The position numbers were made by a program, and so were the translations under genes. From Agrobacterium albertimagni AOL15 (GTDB lineage Bacteria > Pseudomonadota > Alphaproteobacteria > Rhizobiales > Rhizobiaceae), in contig NZ_ALJF01000004.1 in the NCBI RefSeq assembly GCF_000300855.1, forward strand, positions 1 to 64,000: a stretch of 64,000 nucleotides of DNA, read 5' to 3'. Under the pieces are notes generated by a model. That model ran no database searches, was not told the origin of the DNA, and worked only from the letters and a program-made list of their open reading frames with translations. Shown one piece after another: positions 27,120 through 36,849 of the stretch. The stretch's first letter is position 1. Every line of letters begins with the position of its first letter.

Positions 27120-27932
27120 GTGAACGTGCACATTCCATTTTTCTCCAAGAAGAAGCAGCCCCAGAAGGCGGCGAACCCGACCGGCCTGCCGGGCGACAAG
27201 TCGCGCTATGAAGGCACGCTGATCGCTCACGGTCTGACAAAGACCTATAATTCGCGCCGCGTCGTCAACGGTGCCTCGCTGGTGGTCCGCCGCGGCGAGG
27301 CCGTCGGTCTGCTCGGCCCGAACGGCGCCGGCAAGACGACCTGTTTCTACATGATCACGGGCCTCGTGCCCGTCGATGCCGGGACGATCTCGATCAACGG
27401 CAACGACGTCACCTCCATGCCGATGTATCGGCGCGCCCGTCTCGGCGTCGGCTATCTGCCGCAGGAAGCATCGATCTTTCGCGGTCTGACGGTGGAAGAG
27501 AACATTCGCGCGGTGCTCGAGGTCCATGTTTCCGACAAGCGCAAGCGCGAAGAGAAGCTCGACGAACTGCTGGCAGAATTCCACATCGAGAAGCTGCGCA
27601 AGTCGCCGGCGGTGGCGCTTTCCGGCGGCGAGCGCCGGCGTCTGGAAATTGCCCGCGCCCTTGCGACCGATCCGACCTTCATGCTGCTGGACGAGCCGTT
27701 TGCCGGCGTCGATCCGATCTCGGTCTCCGACATTCAGAATCTCGTGCGACATCTCACGGCACGCGGCATCGGTGTTCTCATCACAGACCACAATGTGCGT
27801 GAAACGCTTGGCCTGATCGACCGCGCCTACATTATCCATGCGGGTGAAGTGCTCACCCATGGCCGGGCCAACGACATCGTCAACAATGCCGATGTGCGCC
27901 GCCTCTATCTGGGCGAACAGTTCAGCCTCTGA
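27120..27932 (+). CDS. lptB: LPS export ABC transporter ATPase LptB
   Basis: LptB powers lipopolysaccharide extraction by LptFG. Walker A is GPNGAGKTT, the signature is LSGGERRRLEIARAL, and Walker B is FMLLDEPFAGVDP, followed by the H-loop ITDHNV. The start is a GTG 9 bp after the lptA stop. An N-terminal stretch of about 30 basic residues (FFSKKKQPQKAANP) extends beyond E. coli LptB, as in other rhizobia. rpoN follows after 139 bp, the widely conserved order. Confidence 0.96.
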   Translation: MNVHIPFFSKKKQPQKAANPTGLPGDKSRYEGTLIAHGLTKTYNSRRVVNGASLVVRRGEAVGLLGPNGAGKTTCFYMITGLVPVDAGTISINGNDVTSMPMYRRARLGVGYLPQEASIFRGLTVEENIRAVLEVHVSDKRKREEKLDELLAEFHIEKLRKSPAVALSGGERRRLEIARALATDPTFMLLDEPFAGVDPISVSDIQNLVRHLTARGIGVLITDHNVRETLGLIDRAYIIHAGEVLTHGRANDIVNNADVRRLYLGEQFSL

Positions 27933-28071
27933 CGGATCTTTGAAGAAAAGACCGCCTCGCCCCTCCCGCGGCTTGACCAAAACAAAATAAAAAGCAATTT
28001 TTGGGCCAAGTGGAATTTCCCGCCAGAAAAGGCGGGATTGCGGGGAAATGTAGGGGAGTCGAGCGTCCGCC

Positions 28072-29640
28072 ATGGCCTTATCCGCCAATCTGTTCCTGCG
28101 ACAAAGCCAGTCTCTGGTGATGACTCCCCAGCTGATGCAGTCGATTCAGCTGTTGCAGATGACTCACCTCGAACTGATGCACTTCATCGCGCAGGAAGTG
28201 GAGCGGAATCCGCTGCTCGAAATGGCGGCAGATGATGGCGATTTGGGCGGCGACCTGCCTGACAATGCCGATCGCCACGGCAACACGGCGCAGGAAAGCC
28301 AGGCCGCTTCCGACGAAACAGGCGCATCTCCATCGCTCGACAGCGACTGGTATGAGAATGGCGCGAGCGAGCGCCTGAACGATCGGCTCGATACGAATTA
28401 CGATACCGCCTTCGCGGACGAGGGTTCCCTGCAGCGGCCCGACGCGCCGGAACTGCTTGGGCAGTGGAAATCAATGCCGGGTCAGTCCGGCGACGGAAGC
28501 GAGGGCTACGACCTCGACGACTTCGTAGCCGGGCAGGTCAGCCTCAGGGATTACCTGAACCAGCAAGTTCCCTTTGCGCTCACTTCGGCCTCCGATCAGT
28601 TGCTCGCCTCCGTGCTGATCGACCATCTGGATGAAGCGGGCTATCTGCGCGCGGACCTCGACGAGGTGGCGTCTCGCCTCGGCTTGAGTAATGCTGATGT
28701 CGAGGCGGTTCTCGTGACCCTGCAAACGCTCGAGCCCGCCGGGGTCTTTGCGCGCAGCCTCAGCGAATGCCTGGCGATCCAGTTGCGTCAACGGGACCGG
28801 TACGACCCGGCGATGGCAGGCCTCGTCAACAATCTCGAACTGCTTGCCAAGCGCGATTTTGCCGCGTTGAAGAAGATCTGCGGCGTCGATGAGGAGGATC
28901 TCGTGGACATGCTGTCCGAGATCCGCAAGCTCAATCCGAAGCCAGGCAGCAGCTTCGAGCGTGCTGTCAGCGAATCCGTCACGCCGGATATCGTCGTGCG
29001 TCCCGACGGGCTCGGAGGCTGGCAGGTCGAACTCAATCCGGATGCGCTTCCGCGCGTGCTCGTCAACCACACCTACATGGCCGCCGTTGGGCGCCATGGG
29101 GCATCCAAGGATGCTCCGGATCAGGCCTTCATGTCGGAATGCCTGCAGAATGCCAACTGGCTCACGCGCAGCCTCGACCAACGCGCCCGAACGATCACCA
29201 AGGTTGCCGCCGAGATCGTGCGCCAGCAGTCCGCATTCCTCGACCACGGCGTCGATCACCTGCGGCCGCTGAATCTGAAAACGGTCGCCGATGCCATCAA
29301 GATGCACGAATCGACCGTCAGCCGCGTGACGACGAACAAATACATGCTCACGCCCCGCGGGCTGTTCGAACTCAAATACTTCTTCAGCGTGTCGATTGCC
29401 TCGGCCGAAGGCGGCGACAGCCATTCGGCGGAAGCCGTGCGCCATCGGATCCGCGCCCTGATCGAAAAGGAAAGCCCCGAGGCCGTGCTGTCCGACGACG
29501 ATATTGTCTATCAGCTGAAATCATCAGGCGTCGATCTCGCACGACGCACCGTGGCCAAATATCGCGAGTCGATGAATATCCCTTCTTCCGTCCAGAGACG
29601 TCGCGAAAAGCGCGCCATGGCCAAGGTTTCCGTCGGCTGA
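28072..29640 (+). CDS. rpoN: RNA polymerase sigma-54 factor
   Basis: RpoN directs transcription of nitrogen-related and other genes from -24/-12 promoters. Region I is glutamine/leucine-rich (LFLRQSQSLVMTPQLMQSIQLLQ), an acidic region II follows (about 60-160), and the RpoN box ARRTVAKYRE lies at about 489-498. The 522 residues are standard. A GC hairpin CCCGCC/GGCGGG (28019-28036) lies in the leader between lptB and rpoN. Confidence 0.98.
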   Translation: MALSANLFLRQSQSLVMTPQLMQSIQLLQMTHLELMHFIAQEVERNPLLEMAADDGDLGGDLPDNADRHGNTAQESQAASDETGASPSLDSDWYENGASERLNDRLDTNYDTAFADEGSLQRPDAPELLGQWKSMPGQSGDGSEGYDLDDFVAGQVSLRDYLNQQVPFALTSASDQLLASVLIDHLDEAGYLRADLDEVASRLGLSNADVEAVLVTLQTLEPAGVFARSLSECLAIQLRQRDRYDPAMAGLVNNLELLAKRDFAALKKICGVDEEDLVDMLSEIRKLNPKPGSSFERAVSESVTPDIVVRPDGLGGWQVELNPDALPRVLVNHTYMAAVGRHGASKDAPDQAFMSECLQNANWLTRSLDQRARTITKVAAEIVRQQSAFLDHGVDHLRPLNLKTVADAIKMHESTVSRVTTNKYMLTPRGLFELKYFFSVSIASAEGGDSHSAEAVRHRIRALIEKESPEAVLSDDDIVYQLKSSGVDLARRTVAKYRESMNIPSSVQRRREKRAMAKVSVG

Positions 29641-29861
29641 CGGCCCCTTCCCACCCGAAAGATTAACAGGAGATTGACTCTTTCCCCGAGGGCGGCTAGA
29701 AGCGCGCCGCAATCGACAGCGCACACTGTCAACCGAAGGAAGATCCTTCGACGACGCCCGACAAACGACGGCACAGACTGACCTAACCGTTCGAAAAGCT
29801 TGGACGCGGCCGTCGCTTGGCGTAAAATGGATACGCAACCAATCATAAGAAGGGAAACTCC

Positions 29862-30437
29862 ATGAGTGTGCGTGTATCCGGCAAGCAGATGGAAATCGGT
29901 GAAACGTTCCGGCAGCGGATCGAGGATCGAATCCAGGATGCGGTTACCAAATACTTCGACGGAGGGTATTCCGGGCAAGTGGTCGTCACGAAGTCGCAGT
30001 CGCGCTTCGCGGCCGATTGCCTGGTGCATCTCGACACCGGCGCAAACCTGCATGCCGCAGGTGAGGCCAATGATCCACAAGTGGCCTTCGACACCGCCTT
30101 CGAGCGCGTCGAGAAGCGCCTGCGCCGCTACAAGCGCAAGCTGAAGGATCATCACGCGGGAGAAGCTCAGAACCCGCCGATCGAGATCGCCTACACGGTC
30201 ATGGACTCTCTCGACGACGATCACGAGGAACTTCCGGACGACTATGCGCCGACGATCGTTGCCGAAAGCACCAAGAAACTTCGGACCATGTCCGTCGCTA
30301 CCGCGGTTATGGCTCTCGACATGACCGACGAACCGGTTCTTCTGTTCAGAAACCCGGGAAGTGAACAATTGAATATCGTTTATCGTCGCAATGACGGTAA
30401 TATCGGGTGGATCGATTCCGCCAACATCAAAGGCTGA
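29862..30437 (+). CDS. hpf: Ribosome hibernation factor, long form
   Basis: The protein has an N-terminal HPF/YfiA domain (VSGKQMEIGETFRQRIEDRI, about 1-110) and a C-terminal dimerisation domain (EPVLLFRNPGSEQLNIVYRRNDGNIGWID). The two-domain long form pairs 70S ribosomes into inactive 100S dimers in stationary phase. It has 191 residues and a ribosome site GAAGGG before the start. It lies between rpoN and ptsN, as in many proteobacteria. Confidence 0.95.
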   Translation: MSVRVSGKQMEIGETFRQRIEDRIQDAVTKYFDGGYSGQVVVTKSQSRFAADCLVHLDTGANLHAAGEANDPQVAFDTAFERVEKRLRRYKRKLKDHHAGEAQNPPIEIAYTVMDSLDDDHEELPDDYAPTIVAESTKKLRTMSVATAVMALDMTDEPVLLFRNPGSEQLNIVYRRNDGNIGWIDSANIKG

Positions 30438-30505
30438 CGGTCGATCTGGGCGGCTGCCGAAAGGTGGCCGCCCGAGCTTCGGCCCGAGGCATGAAGGACA
30501 TTGAT

Positions 30506-30970
30506 ATGGCATTGGCAGATTTGCTGCAGCAGGATGCTGTCGTACCGGCTCTCCGGGTGAACTCCAAGAAGCAGCTGCTTCAGGAACTTGCGGCCAAAGC
30601 CTCCAAGCTTACCGACATTCCGGAACGGGAAATCTTCGACGTGATCCTGCAGCGCGAGCGCCTCGGCTCGACGGGCGTGGGCAACGGCATCGCCATCCCG
30701 CATGGAAAGCTCAACAAGATCAACAAGATCACGGGCGTATTCGCGCGTCTTGAGACGCCGGTCGATTTTGAAGCGCTCGATGATCAGCCGGTCGATCTGG
30801 TCTTTCTTCTTCTGGCGCCGGAAGGTGCCGGAGCGGATCATCTGAAAGCCCTCTCACGCATTGCGCGTGTGCTGCGCGACCATGATCTGGTGGCAAAGCT
30901 CAGGGCGACCGAGTCGGCCTCGGCGATCTACACCTTCCTCAACGAGGAACAGGCGTCGAACGCCGCCTGA
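30506..30970 (+). CDS. ptsN: PTS-Ntr EIIA component
   Basis: PtsN is the terminal phosphoacceptor of the nitrogen-related phosphotransferase system, which regulates potassium and nitrogen metabolism by protein contact. The phosphorylated histidine is H66 in GIAIPHGKLN. I chose the ATG giving MALADLLQQD (154 residues) because AAGGA precedes it. An ATG five codons earlier is also in frame. A strong terminator follows. Confidence 0.95.
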   Translation: MALADLLQQDAVVPALRVNSKKQLLQELAAKASKLTDIPEREIFDVILQRERLGSTGVGNGIAIPHGKLNKINKITGVFARLETPVDFEALDDQPVDLVFLLLAPEGAGADHLKALSRIARVLRDHDLVAKLRATESASAIYTFLNEEQASNAA

Positions 30971-30997
30971 GCGACTGCATTGAAGTCCAGACAATAA

Positions 30998-31026
30998 AAA
31001 AGCGCCCTCTCGGGCGCTTTTATTTT
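30998..31026. terminator. Bidirectional terminator between ptsN and grpE
   Basis: AAAAGCGCCC (30998-31007) and GGGCGCTTTT (31012-31021) form a perfect 10-bp stem with a TCTC loop, A-rich on the left and TATTTTATT on the right. It can end both ptsN and the convergent grpE transcript. Confidence 0.9.
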
Positions 31027-31048
31027 ATTCACGCGATATCACGTCTGC

Positions 31049-31678
31049 TCACGCCTTGGCGGTATCCTCGGCTGCGGCTTCCGACTTCGGGCCGCCCTTG
31101 GCAACACCGACCATGGCCGGACGCAGGACACGCTCGCCGATGGCGTAACCGGCCTGAACGACCTGGACGACCGTGTTGTTGGGCACGTTCGGATTCGGCA
31201 CCTCGAACATCGCCTGATGGAAGTTCGGATCGAACTTCTGGCCTTCAGCCTCGATCTTGCGCACTCCGTGGCGCTCGAGCGTTGCCAACATGCCGCGCTC
31301 GGTCATTTCGACGCCCTCAATCAGAGCGGTTAGGGTCGCGTCTGCGGCAGCGCGGGCCTCTTCCGGCAGCGTTTCGATCGCGCGGCGCAGGTTGTCGGAA
31401 ACGGACAGCATGTCGCGGGCAAAGCCGGTCACCGCATAGGACTTGGCATCCTTGATTTCGCGGTCGGTGCGGCGGCGCAGATTGTCCATTTCAGCCGCCA
31501 GACGCAGGAAGCGGTCGCGCAGATCGGCATTTTCTGCCTTCAAAGCGTCGATCGGATCAATCTCCTGCGCGGACCCGGCCTCGCTTTCGTTCGCAACCTG
31601 CCCTTCTTCGGTGGTCGCGGTTGCTTCTGCCTCGGTGGCTGCCGCGTCAGGTCCGTTCTTGTTGGTTTCTTCGGTCAT
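31049..31678 (-). CDS. grpE: Nucleotide exchange factor GrpE
   Basis: GrpE releases ADP from DnaK. The acidic disordered head (about 1-45) is followed by a long coiled coil ([31 protein letters not shown]) and the beta-wing domain with [28 protein letters not shown] and the final [19 protein letters not shown]. The 209 residues are typical. It lies downstream of hrcA on the same strand, and a possible heat-shock promoter lies between them. Confidence 0.97.
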   Translation of the reverse strand: MTEETNKNGPDAAATEAEATATTEEGQVANESEAGSAQEIDPIDALKAENADLRDRFLRLAAEMDNLRRRTDREIKDAKSYAVTGFARDMLSVSDNLRRAIETLPEEARAAADATLTALIEGVEMTERGMLATLERHGVRKIEAEGQKFDPNFHQAMFEVPNPNVPNNTVVQVVQAGYAIGERVLRPAMVGVAKGGPKSEAAAEDTAKA

Positions 31679-31735
31679 GACGTTCTCCGGATGATGTCTC
31701 GTTTTCGAAGCTCAACGGTTTCGAATGCGTGCCCG

Positions 31736-31764
31736 ATATCAGGGTTTGACGAGAAAAAATCAAG
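31736..31764 (-). promoter_or_regulatory. Possible RpoH promoter of grpE
   Basis: On the minus strand CTTG (31761-31764), 17 bp, then CCTGATAT (31736-31743) resembles the alphaproteobacterial RpoH pattern CTTG-N17-CYTATWT with one extra base in the -10. It is 58 bp upstream of grpE, a standard heat-shock gene. Confidence 0.35.
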
Positions 31765-31783
31765 GGTTTGTGGGGAAATTGGC

Positions 31784-32887
31784 TCACCGCGCGCCGCGCG
31801 AGAGCCTCGCCATCAGCTGAGCGGTGTAATCGACCATCGGCACGATGCGCGAATAGTTGAGACGGGTGGGACCGATCACGCCGACGGCGCCGACGATGCG
31901 GTCTTCGCCATCACGATAGGGTGCTACGATCAACGAGGAACCGGAAAGCGAGAAAAGCTTGTTTTCCGATCCTATGAAGATCCGGACCCCCGGGCCGCTT
32001 TCGGCCAAATCGAGGATTTCGATCAAGCTTTCCTTGCGCTCCAGATCGTCGAAGAGCAGGCGCAGGCGATCGATGTCCTCGGAGCCGGCCAGACCTTCGA
32101 GCAGATTGGCGCGACCGCGGACGATCAGGCGGGCGGGCTGTTTTTCCGCCACTTCGCCCGACCAGACGGCGAGGCCGCGCTCGACCAGATCCTGGGACAG
32201 GGTGTCGAGCTCTGTCGCCACCTGGGCCTTCAGGTTCTCGATCTGGCCACGCAGTTCACGCAGCGTCTGGCCTGTCAGGTTGGCGTTCAGAAAATTGGCC
32301 GCTTCGGTCAACTGCGAGGCGGTGACACCTGCCGGCAGTTCGATGATGCGGTTCTCGACCTGGTTATGCTCGCCGACGAGGACGGCGAGTGCCTTCGTCG
32401 GTTCGAGCCGAATGAATTCGACATGCTTGAGCACCGGGTCGTTCTTCGCCGAGATGACGAGGCCGGCGCCACGCGACAGGCCGGACAGCATGCGGCTTGC
32501 CTCGGTCAGCATGGCTTCCATCGGCTGATCGGCGCTGGAAGGTCTGATCTGACGTTCGATTTCGTCCCGCTCGCCTTCGGAAAGATCGCCGATCTGCATG
32601 AAGGCGTCGACGAAGAAGCGCAGGCCGGCCTGCGTGGGCAGGCGTCCTGCGCTGATATGCGGCGCATAGATGAGGCCGAGTTCTTCGAGATCGCTCATGA
32701 CGTTGCGCACGGAGGCTGGCGACAGCGACATCGGCAGCAGGCGCGAAAGATTGCGCGAACCGAGCGGATCACCGCTGTCGAGATAGGTCTCGACGATACG
32801 GCGAAAGACCTCCCGGGAGCGATCGTCCAGGGATGCCGAAACGTCTGCGACGGTCGTCTTCGGTGATGCCATTATCGGAGCGAACAT
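31784..32887 (-). CDS. hrcA: Heat-inducible repressor HrcA
   Basis: HrcA represses groESL-type operons by binding CIRCE elements. The N-terminal winged helix ([48 protein letters not shown]) and the motif [17 protein letters not shown] are diagnostic. The length is 367 residues. The second ATG (32872) is an alternative start. No CIRCE element is visible upstream, so autoregulation is not indicated. It is divergent from rph. Confidence 0.96.
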   Translation of the reverse strand: MFAPIMASPKTTVADVSASLDDRSREVFRRIVETYLDSGDPLGSRNLSRLLPMSLSPASVRNVMSDLEELGLIYAPHISAGRLPTQAGLRFFVDAFMQIGDLSEGERDEIERQIRPSSADQPMEAMLTEASRMLSGLSRGAGLVISAKNDPVLKHVEFIRLEPTKALAVLVGEHNQVENRIIELPAGVTASQLTEAANFLNANLTGQTLRELRGQIENLKAQVATELDTLSQDLVERGLAVWSGEVAEKQPARLIVRGRANLLEGLAGSEDIDRLRLLFDDLERKESLIEILDLAESGPGVRIFIGSENKLFSLSGSSLIVAPYRDGEDRIVGAVGVIGPTRLNYSRIVPMVDYTAQLMARLSRGAR

Positions 32888-32910
32888 GATCTCAGAAGTT
32901 TCATGCTGGA

Positions 32911-32939
32911 AATATAATCACTGCTTCCAAGATGACCAA
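32911..32939 (-). promoter_or_regulatory. Sigma-70-type promoter of hrcA
   Basis: On the minus strand TTGGTC (32934-32939) and TATATT (32911-32916) are separated by 17 bp, placing the transcript start about 15-20 bp before the first hrcA ATG. Confidence 0.5.
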
Positions 32940-33043
32940 GGGGTATTTCGCCACGCACGAGGCTCTCTGCGCTGCGGCATGGTTTTTCTTTGCAAATGCG
33001 CTGCTCCGTCCTTAGAAGGCAACTAACAACCCAGGAGATTGCA

Positions 33044-33760
33044 ATGCGGCCATCCGGCAGAAAAACCGATCAAATGCGCAAGGTTTCATTCGAGCGCAAC
33101 TTTTCCAAGCATGCAGAAGGCTCCTGCCTGGTGAAGTTCGGCGATACGCATGTGCTGTGCACGGCGAGCCTGGAAGAAAAGACCCCGCCGTGGCTGCGCA
33201 ATTCCGGCAAAGGCTGGGTGACGGCGGAATACGGCATGCTGCCGCGCGCCACCGGTGACCGCATGAAGCGCGAGGCCGCCTCGGGCAAGCAAAGCGGTCG
33301 TACGCAGGAAATCCAGCGCCTCATCGGTAGGTCGCTTCGGGCAATCGTCGATCTCGAGGCTCTCGGCGAACGCCAGATCTCGATCGACTGCGACGTCATC
33401 CAGGCGGACGGCGGCACGCGCACGGCGGCGATCACCGGCGCCTTCATTGCCCTGCACGACTGCCTGAAATGGATGGAAGCCCGCAGCATGATCAAGGTCG
33501 AGAAGGTCCTCAAGGATCATATCGCGGCCGTTTCTTGCGGCATCTTCGCAAGCCAGCCTGTGATCGACCTCGACTATCTGGAGGACTCGGCTGCCGAAAC
33601 GGACGCCAATTTCGTGATGACCGGCTCCGGCGGCATCGTTGAGATCCAGGGCACGGCAGAAGGCAAGCCGTTCAGCCAGGAGGAGTTCCTGACGCTTCTG
33701 GGTCTGGCACGCAACGGCATCGACGAACTGGTGGCATTGCAGAAGCAGACAATCGCCTGA
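33044..33760 (+). CDS. rph: Ribonuclease PH
   Basis: RNase PH trims tRNA 3' ends by phosphorolysis. It begins [17 protein letters not shown], preceded by CCAGGAG, and gives 238 residues, the family's usual size. The phosphate-binding core is visible in [29 protein letters not shown], along with [20 protein letters not shown]. It heads a run with the VOC gene, rdgB and hemW. Confidence 0.97.
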   Translation: MRPSGRKTDQMRKVSFERNFSKHAEGSCLVKFGDTHVLCTASLEEKTPPWLRNSGKGWVTAEYGMLPRATGDRMKREAASGKQSGRTQEIQRLIGRSLRAIVDLEALGERQISIDCDVIQADGGTRTAAITGAFIALHDCLKWMEARSMIKVEKVLKDHIAAVSCGIFASQPVIDLDYLEDSAAETDANFVMTGSGGIVEIQGTAEGKPFSQEEFLTLLGLARNGIDELVALQKQTIA

Positions 33761-33773
33761 GAAGAAGGGCCGC

Positions 33774-34178
33774 ATGATCGAAGGGATCCTCGAAACCGCA
33801 CTTTATGCGGACGATCTGGATAAGGCGGAGGCGTTTTACGACGACGTCCTCGGCCTCGAAAAGATCCGCCGTGGCGGCAACCGGCATCTCTTCTATCGGT
33901 GCGGGTCCGGCGTTCTTCTGATCTTCAATCCGGCAGAAACGGAGACAGCAATCGCCGACGACCCCTTCCCGGTCCCGACCCACGGGGCAAAGGGACCTGG
34001 CCATGTCTGTTTCATCGTCCGTGACGACGATCTCGATGCCATGCGCAGTCGGCTGCAGGAGGCCGGGATACCCGTCGAAGCCGAACTGACATGGCCGAAC
34101 GGCGCACGCTCGATCTACTTCCGCGACCCGGCCGGCAACAGCCTGGAATGCGCGTCCCGCACCCTTTGGACTTCTTGA
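33774..34178 (+). CDS. VOC-superfamily (glyoxalase-fold) protein
   Basis: This 134-residue protein has [24 protein letters not shown] at the start and [17 protein letters not shown] at the end, the metal-site pattern of glyoxalase/fosfomycin-resistance-type enzymes. It is placed 13 bp after rph and 13 bp before rdgB, so it is in their operon. The substrate is unknown, and its conserved location suggests a housekeeping damage-control role. Confidence 0.9.
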   Translation: MIEGILETALYADDLDKAEAFYDDVLGLEKIRRGGNRHLFYRCGSGVLLIFNPAETETAIADDPFPVPTHGAKGPGHVCFIVRDDDLDAMRSRLQEAGIPVEAELTWPNGARSIYFRDPAGNSLECASRTLWTS

Positions 34179-34191
34179 ACGGACCTATCGC

Positions 34192-34836
34192 ATGCGCAAA
34201 CTCGATACCCGCACGATCGTCGTTGCCAGCCACAATGCCGGCAAGATCGCCGAAATCGCCGATCTGATCGGTCCCTTCGGCTTTTCGGCCAAGTCCGCGA
34301 AGGACCTAAATTTCGTCGAGCCTGACGAGACTGGCACGACCTTCGAGGAAAATGCCGCGATCAAGGCGCTGGCCTCGGCCAAGGCTTCGGGGCTGCCTGC
34401 GCTCTCCGACGACAGTGGTCTCGTCATCGACGCGCTCGGCGGCGCCCCCGGCGTCTACACGGCGAACTGGGCCGAGCGCGAGGATGGCAGCCGCGACTTC
34501 CAGATGGCGATGGAGAAGGTCGAAAAGGCTCTCCAGGAGCGCGGCGCGACGGAAGCGACCCAGCGGACCTGCCGTTTCGTCAGCGTGCTATGCCTCGCCT
34601 GGCCTGATGGCCATACCGAATTCTTCCGGGGCGAGGTCGAGGGCGTGGTTGCCTGGCCGCCGCGCGGCACCGCCGGTTTCGGCTATGACCCCGTCTTCCA
34701 GCCCGAGGGACATACGCGCACCTTCGGCGAGATGACGGCGGAAGAGAAGCACGGTTGGAAGCCGGGTGATGCGGAGGCTCTGTCGCATCGTGCCCGGGCC
34801 TTCAAGCTTTTCGTCGAAACTTGCCTGGAGGCATGA
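34192..34836 (+). CDS. rdgB: dITP/XTP pyrophosphatase
   Basis: RdgB (Ham1) hydrolyses non-canonical purine triphosphates to keep inosine and xanthosine out of DNA. Motifs are [16 protein letters not shown] at the N-terminus, [26 protein letters not shown], and [14 protein letters not shown]. The 214 residues are standard. Its stop lies 4 bp before the hemW start. Confidence 0.97.
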   Translation: MRKLDTRTIVVASHNAGKIAEIADLIGPFGFSAKSAKDLNFVEPDETGTTFEENAAIKALASAKASGLPALSDDSGLVIDALGGAPGVYTANWAEREDGSRDFQMAMEKVEKALQERGATEATQRTCRFVSVLCLAWPDGHTEFFRGEVEGVVAWPPRGTAGFGYDPVFQPEGHTRTFGEMTAEEKHGWKPGDAEALSHRARAFKLFVETCLEA

Positions 34837-34840
34837 CGCC

Positions 34841-36022
34841 TTGACCGAACGGCCTTTCACGCTCCTGCCCGACACTGGCGAGCCCGGTTTCGGGGTCTAC
34901 GTGCATTGGCCCTTCTGCGCGGCCAAGTGTCCGTATTGTGACTTCAACAGTCATGTGCGGCACCAGCCGGTCGATCAGGCGCGCTTTGTCGCCGCGTTTC
35001 TCGCCGAACTGAAGTGTGTACGGGCGATGTCCGGGCCGAAAACCGTCACCAGCGTCTTCATGGGCGGCGGTACGCCCTCGCTGATGGATCCCTCGACGGT
35101 CGGCGCGATCCTCGACGGTATTGCGGCCAACTGGCACATGCCCGATGGCATCGAGATCACCATGGAGGCGAACCCTTCGAGCGTCGAGGCGACCCGCTTC
35201 CACGGCTATCGGGCAGCCGGCGTCAATCGGGTGTCGCTCGGGGTGCAGGCGCTGAACGATCCGGACCTCAGGTTCCTAGGGCGGCTGCATGATGTCGCCG
35301 ATGCACTCAAGGCCATCCGGCTGGCACGCGAGATCTTCCCGCGCATGTCCTTCGATCTGATTTACGCCCGACCCAACCAGACGGTGGAAGCCTGGGAGCG
35401 TGAGCTGAAGGAGGCGATTTCCTACGCGGTCGATCACCTCTCGCTCTACCAGCTGACGATAGAGGAAGGCACAGCCTTCTATGGCCTGCACAAGGCCGGC
35501 AAACTGATCGTCCCCGATGACGAGCATGCCGCCACACTTTACGAGGCGACGCAGGAGATCACTGCGCGCGAAGGTCTGCCGGCCTATGAGGTTTCCAACC
35601 ACGCCCGCCCCGGCGCGGAGAGCCGGCATAACCTGACCTATTGGCGCTACGGCGACTATGCCGGCATTGGTCCGGGCGCACATGGGCGTCTTACCCAGGG
35701 GCGGACGAAGATCGCGACCGTCGCCGAGCGGCACCCCGAGACCTGGCTTAGGGCCGTCGAGCAGAATGGTCATGGCATCATCGAACGCGAGGAGCTCGAT
35801 CACGAGGCTCAGGCCGACGAGCTTCTGCTGATGGGGCTTCGCCTCCGCGAAGGGGTCGATCTCGCCCGCTGGCAGCAGCTTTCCGGCCGCGATCCCGATC
35901 CGGACAAGGAGCAGTTCCTGCTGGACCAGGGTTTCATCGAGCGATTGGGCAACTCCCGCCTGAGGGTGACGCCTGCAGGCATGCTGATCCTCAACGCCGT
36001 CGTCGCGGATCTCGCCTGCTGA
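34841..36022 (+). CDS. hemW: HemW-like radical SAM protein
   Basis: This is a HemN-like radical SAM protein, now regarded as a heme chaperone rather than the oxidase. The cluster motif is FCAAKCPYCDFNSH (C-x3-C-x2-C), followed by VFMGGGTPSLMD. It lacks the extra N-terminal part of true HemN. I chose the TTG at 34841 as start, since GGAGG precedes it and upstream in-frame codons run into rdgB. This gives 393 residues. The C-terminal HemN domain is intact. Confidence 0.93.
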   Translation: MTERPFTLLPDTGEPGFGVYVHWPFCAAKCPYCDFNSHVRHQPVDQARFVAAFLAELKCVRAMSGPKTVTSVFMGGGTPSLMDPSTVGAILDGIAANWHMPDGIEITMEANPSSVEATRFHGYRAAGVNRVSLGVQALNDPDLRFLGRLHDVADALKAIRLAREIFPRMSFDLIYARPNQTVEAWERELKEAISYAVDHLSLYQLTIEEGTAFYGLHKAGKLIVPDDEHAATLYEATQEITAREGLPAYEVSNHARPGAESRHNLTYWRYGDYAGIGPGAHGRLTQGRTKIATVAERHPETWLRAVEQNGHGIIEREELDHEAQADELLLMGLRLREGVDLARWQQLSGRDPDPDKEQFLLDQGFIERLGNSRLRVTPAGMLILNAVVADLAC

Positions 36023-36035
36023 GGAGGAAGCGACG

Positions 36036-36773
36036 ATGCCGGTCGATCCCGCTTTTGCCCGTTTCGACATGGCCCGCCTCTACGACGCCTTCAACCATCA
36101 TGGCGAAGACGGCGATTTCTATGAAAACTTCCCCGAAGCGCCCTGCCGTGTCCTCGACATCGGCTGCGGCACGGGATCGGTGCCGCTGAGGCTGGCGCGG
36201 CGCGGGCACAGGGTCACGGGTGTGGATCCGGCAGAGGGCATGCTGAAGGTCGCGCGCGCTAAGGATGAGTATGGTCTTGTCGACTGGGTCCAGGCGACGG
36301 CCTCAACCTTTGAACGCCCTGCCCGTTTCGACCTCGCCATCATGACGGGACACGTCTTCCAGGTCTTTCCCGACGATGCCGAAACCCTGGCTGCCTTGCG
36401 CAACATTCACCGTCACATGGCGCCTGGCGGTAAGCTGATCCTCGAAAGCCGCAATCCGCTGGACAGAGCCTGGGAAGGCTGGACCCGGGAGAAGACGCAT
36501 GAACAGCGGGTCATCGATGGCATCGGGCCGGTCGACGTTTACTACCAGATCAAGGATGTCGAGGGTGAACATGTGACCTTCGATGCGGTCTTCACGATCG
36601 AAGCCACAGGGGAGATCCTGCTCAGCGTAAGCCGGCTCAGATTTCCGCCCGCCGAGGCCATCGAGCGCCTTCTCCGGACTGCCGGTTTTACCGAGGTCGA
36701 CCTGCTCGGCTGGTGGGATCGCAGCCCTTATTCCGAGACCAGCCCCGAGATCATCGCGATCGCCCGGGCCTGA
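36036..36773 (+). CDS. Class I SAM-dependent methyltransferase
   Basis: This 245-residue protein has a clear motif I VLDIGCGTGSVPLRLARRGHRVTGVDPAEGML and post-motifs FDLAIMTGHVFQVF and GGKLILESRN. The small substrate-specific insertions give no clue to its target. It follows hemW by 13 bp on the same strand and is followed by a bidirectional terminator shared with dnaA. Confidence 0.88.
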   Translation: MPVDPAFARFDMARLYDAFNHHGEDGDFYENFPEAPCRVLDIGCGTGSVPLRLARRGHRVTGVDPAEGMLKVARAKDEYGLVDWVQATASTFERPARFDLAIMTGHVFQVFPDDAETLAALRNIHRHMAPGGKLILESRNPLDRAWEGWTREKTHEQRVIDGIGPVDVYYQIKDVEGEHVTFDAVFTIEATGEILLSVSRLRFPPAEAIERLLRTAGFTEVDLLGWWDRSPYSETSPEIIAIARA

Positions 36774-36788
36774 AACGGCGGGCGGGCA

Positions 36789-36833
36789 CAAAAAAGCCAC
36801 CGCGCGCCGGATGGCATTCGCGGTGGCTCTTTA
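36789..36833. terminator. Bidirectional terminator between methyltransferase and dnaA
   Basis: AGCCACCGCG (36795-36804) and CGCGGTGGCT (36819-36828) form a perfect 10-bp stem with a 14-base loop. It is preceded by a run of A and followed by CTTTA, so it works best for the leftward dnaA transcript. Confidence 0.85.
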
Positions 36834-36849
36834 CGTTCGGCTTGGTCGC

